This document shows positions 53,101 to 56,100 of a DNA stretch of 64,000 nt, one piece after another. The first letter of the stretch is position 1. Each line of letters opens with the position of its first letter. The stretch spans positions 4,205,001 through 4,269,000 of the forward strand of contig NC_061152.1 in the NCBI RefSeq assembly GCF_905220365.1, written 5' to 3'. Both the position numbers and the translations under genes were made by a program. Under the pieces are notes generated by a model. It saw only the letters and a list, made by a program, of their open reading frames with translations. It searched no databases and was not told the origin of the DNA. Origin of the DNA: Vanessa cardui (Eukaryota > Arthropoda > Insecta > Lepidoptera > Nymphalidae).

Positions 53101-56100
53101 TTTCTTACAGCGTCATTGTCTGTGTCAGGTGGCCCATATGATCGTCAACCGACCTATTCCTTAAAAAAAATGTGAGAAGTGTGGTGGGAATAAGCTTCTA
53201 TATCCCTTTCTACTCAATAATTGAGTCAATCCAAATTCTTAATCTTAGTAAATGTATGTCATTATATAACTTGAGTGTGGCGCTCAATAATGTTTGGCTT
53301 TATTGATATTATTGTTAAATATTTAAATGTTGAAAAAGAGTAACTACTGAGTTTTTCACTAGTTCTTCTCGGTAGAATCTGCTTTCCGATCCGGTGGTGA
53401 CGTCACATAATATAGTTGTTAATGATTATTCAAATTTGTAAAAGTTGAATGAAGTGTAATTTGATTTGATTTACAGATAACCTCCAAAGCATAAAGGGCA
53501 TCCTGGAGAAGATGAACGACGCGGCCGAGCGGCACGAGGTCAGCGGCTGGGAGACCGGCGGGCAGGCGCTCTACCACTACCTGCGGGTCTGCGATGAGGT
53601 AGCAACAGCAGCCTGTAGATGTCCCACTGCTGGACTAAGGCCCCCACTCCCTTTGAGGAGAGGGTTTGGAACATATTCCACAACGCTGTTCGAATGCGGA
53701 TTAGTGGAATACACACGTGGAAGGATTGCAATGAAATTTGACTCGTGTAGGTTTCCTCAAGGTTTTTCCACATCGCCGACGAGATGGCTTATAAACACAA
53801 ATTAAGCACTTGGATATGCAGCGGCGCTCGAGCCCACAGTCATCGGCTAAGATGCCCGCGTTCTAACTCTAGTGTCTATGCTGAGGCATCGTTTTTTTTT
53901 TTTTATATTATATATTATATATTTATGTTATAGGTTGGCGGACGAGCATATGGGCCACCTGATGGAAAGTGGTCATCATCACCCATAGACAATGACGCTG
54001 TAAGATATATTACCTTACATCGTCAATGCGCCACCAACCTTGGGAACTAAGATGTTATGTCCCTTGTGCCTGTAGTTACACTGGCTCACTCACCCTTCAG
54101 ACCGGAACACAACAATACTGAGTACTGTTGTTTGGCGGTAGAATAACTGATGAGTGGGTGGGACCTACCCAGACGGGCTTGCACGAAGCCCTACCACCAA
54201 GTGAATCGTGTATTAGTGTCTCACCCGCCACTCGCTCCGCAGATCCGCGGGTTGGTGCGCTGCGCGGGCGCGGCGGGCGGCGCCGTGTGCGCGCGCCTGG
54301 AGGCGCTCCGCCCCTCGCTCGCCGCCGCCTGCCGCAGTCTGCGCGGACTCACGCCGCGGTAACGAATACTCCTAATTTAATATATTTTTTAATATGTAGT
54401 GGGTTTTACTTAGATCCCGCAGACAAATGAAAGCGGTAGTCCATTGTCAGTGGCGGAAACATGTCGTAATATGTCTCGATGAGTCGTCAAAACATTTTTA
54501 AATTATTTTTTTTATTAATTTGAGCCGAGACGAATACGAATCGGGTTTCTACTGTATTTATAGATATATAAATCTATATTATGATATAAACCTTTTACAC
54601 ACGAAGAAATGCCCTTCCGCGTCGAATTATTGACGCTCGTGCACTTAAGACGTATCAGTGTCCGTGAGACGAACGACAGTAGCGACAGCAAAACAATACA
54701 AATTAGATGACATTTGTAACGTTTATTTTGGTGCATTAGCGCGCCGTCATGAGTGATATCGAAGTTTCCTTACGATAATACAACAATATATAATAATAAT
54801 ACAGGTCCCCGCGGCAGGCGGCTGCGCGCGCGGAGATGGGCGCGCGGCTGGTGCAGCTGGCGCTGGCGGGCGGGGAGCCGCCGCCGCACCTCGCCGCGCT
54901 GCTCGCGCAGCTGCGACTGCCGCCCGACTGCGCCGCGCGAGCCGCGCTCCGGGTACGCACGCACACACGCACACGCACACACGCTCGTCACGCTGTCTAA
55001 AGTGTTACGCACACGCACACGCACACACGCTCGTCACGCTGTCTAAAGTGTTACGCACACGCACACGCACACACGCTCGTCACGCTGTCTAAAGTGTTAC
55101 GCACACGCACACACGCTCGTCACGCTGTCTAAAGTGTTACGCACACGCACACGCACACACGCTCGTCACGCTGTCTAAAGTGTTACGCACACGCACACGC
55201 ACACGCACACACGCTCGTCACGCTGTCTAAAGTGTTACGCACACGCACACGCACACACGCTCGTCACGCTGTCTAAAGTGTTACGCACACGCACACGCAC
55301 GCACGCTCGTCACGCTGTCTAAAGTGTTACGCACACGCACACGCACACACGCTCGTCACGCTGTCTAAAGTGTTACGCACACGCACACGCACACACGCTC
55401 GTCACGCTGTCTAAAGTGTTACGCACACGCACACGCACACGCACGCACGCTCGTCACGCTGTCTAAAGTGTTACGCACACGCACACTCACGCACACGCAC
55501 ACGTACACGTACGCGTACGCACACGCACACGCACGCTCACGCACACGTTGACGTTGCGTTTACCAGCTATACTAGTTAGACATGTATGAACGCTCGTCAC
55601 GCTGTCTAAACTCTTACACTGACTCGCTGACACCGAACCGAAATCATAGCATTACAAAACATTGCTTGTTTTTATAAATCCAAACTCAGCTCGATACAAA
55701 TACATTTATTAAACATAATAGGTTCAATCAAATGAGCCAGTGTATCTACTCGATTAGATATAAATACATTTACCTAACATAATAGGCTCAATCAAATGAG
55801 CCAGTGTGACTACAGGCACAAGGGACATAACATCTTAGTTCCCAAGGTTGGTGGCGCATTGACGATGTAAGGAATAGTTGCGTCATTGTCTATGGTTGAT
55901 GGTGACCATTTACCATCAGGTGGCCCATATGCTCGTCCGCCAACCTATACCATAAAGAAATCGGCATAATTTCAACTTGTACAATCAATCACCTTTATTT
56001 TTTAACCCTATTAAAACCCAGAATCTGACCACCGACCGCTCTCTTCTGTTTTTCTTCTTTTATTTCTCCTGTCACCTCACAATCTGTCCAGTCATCCAAT

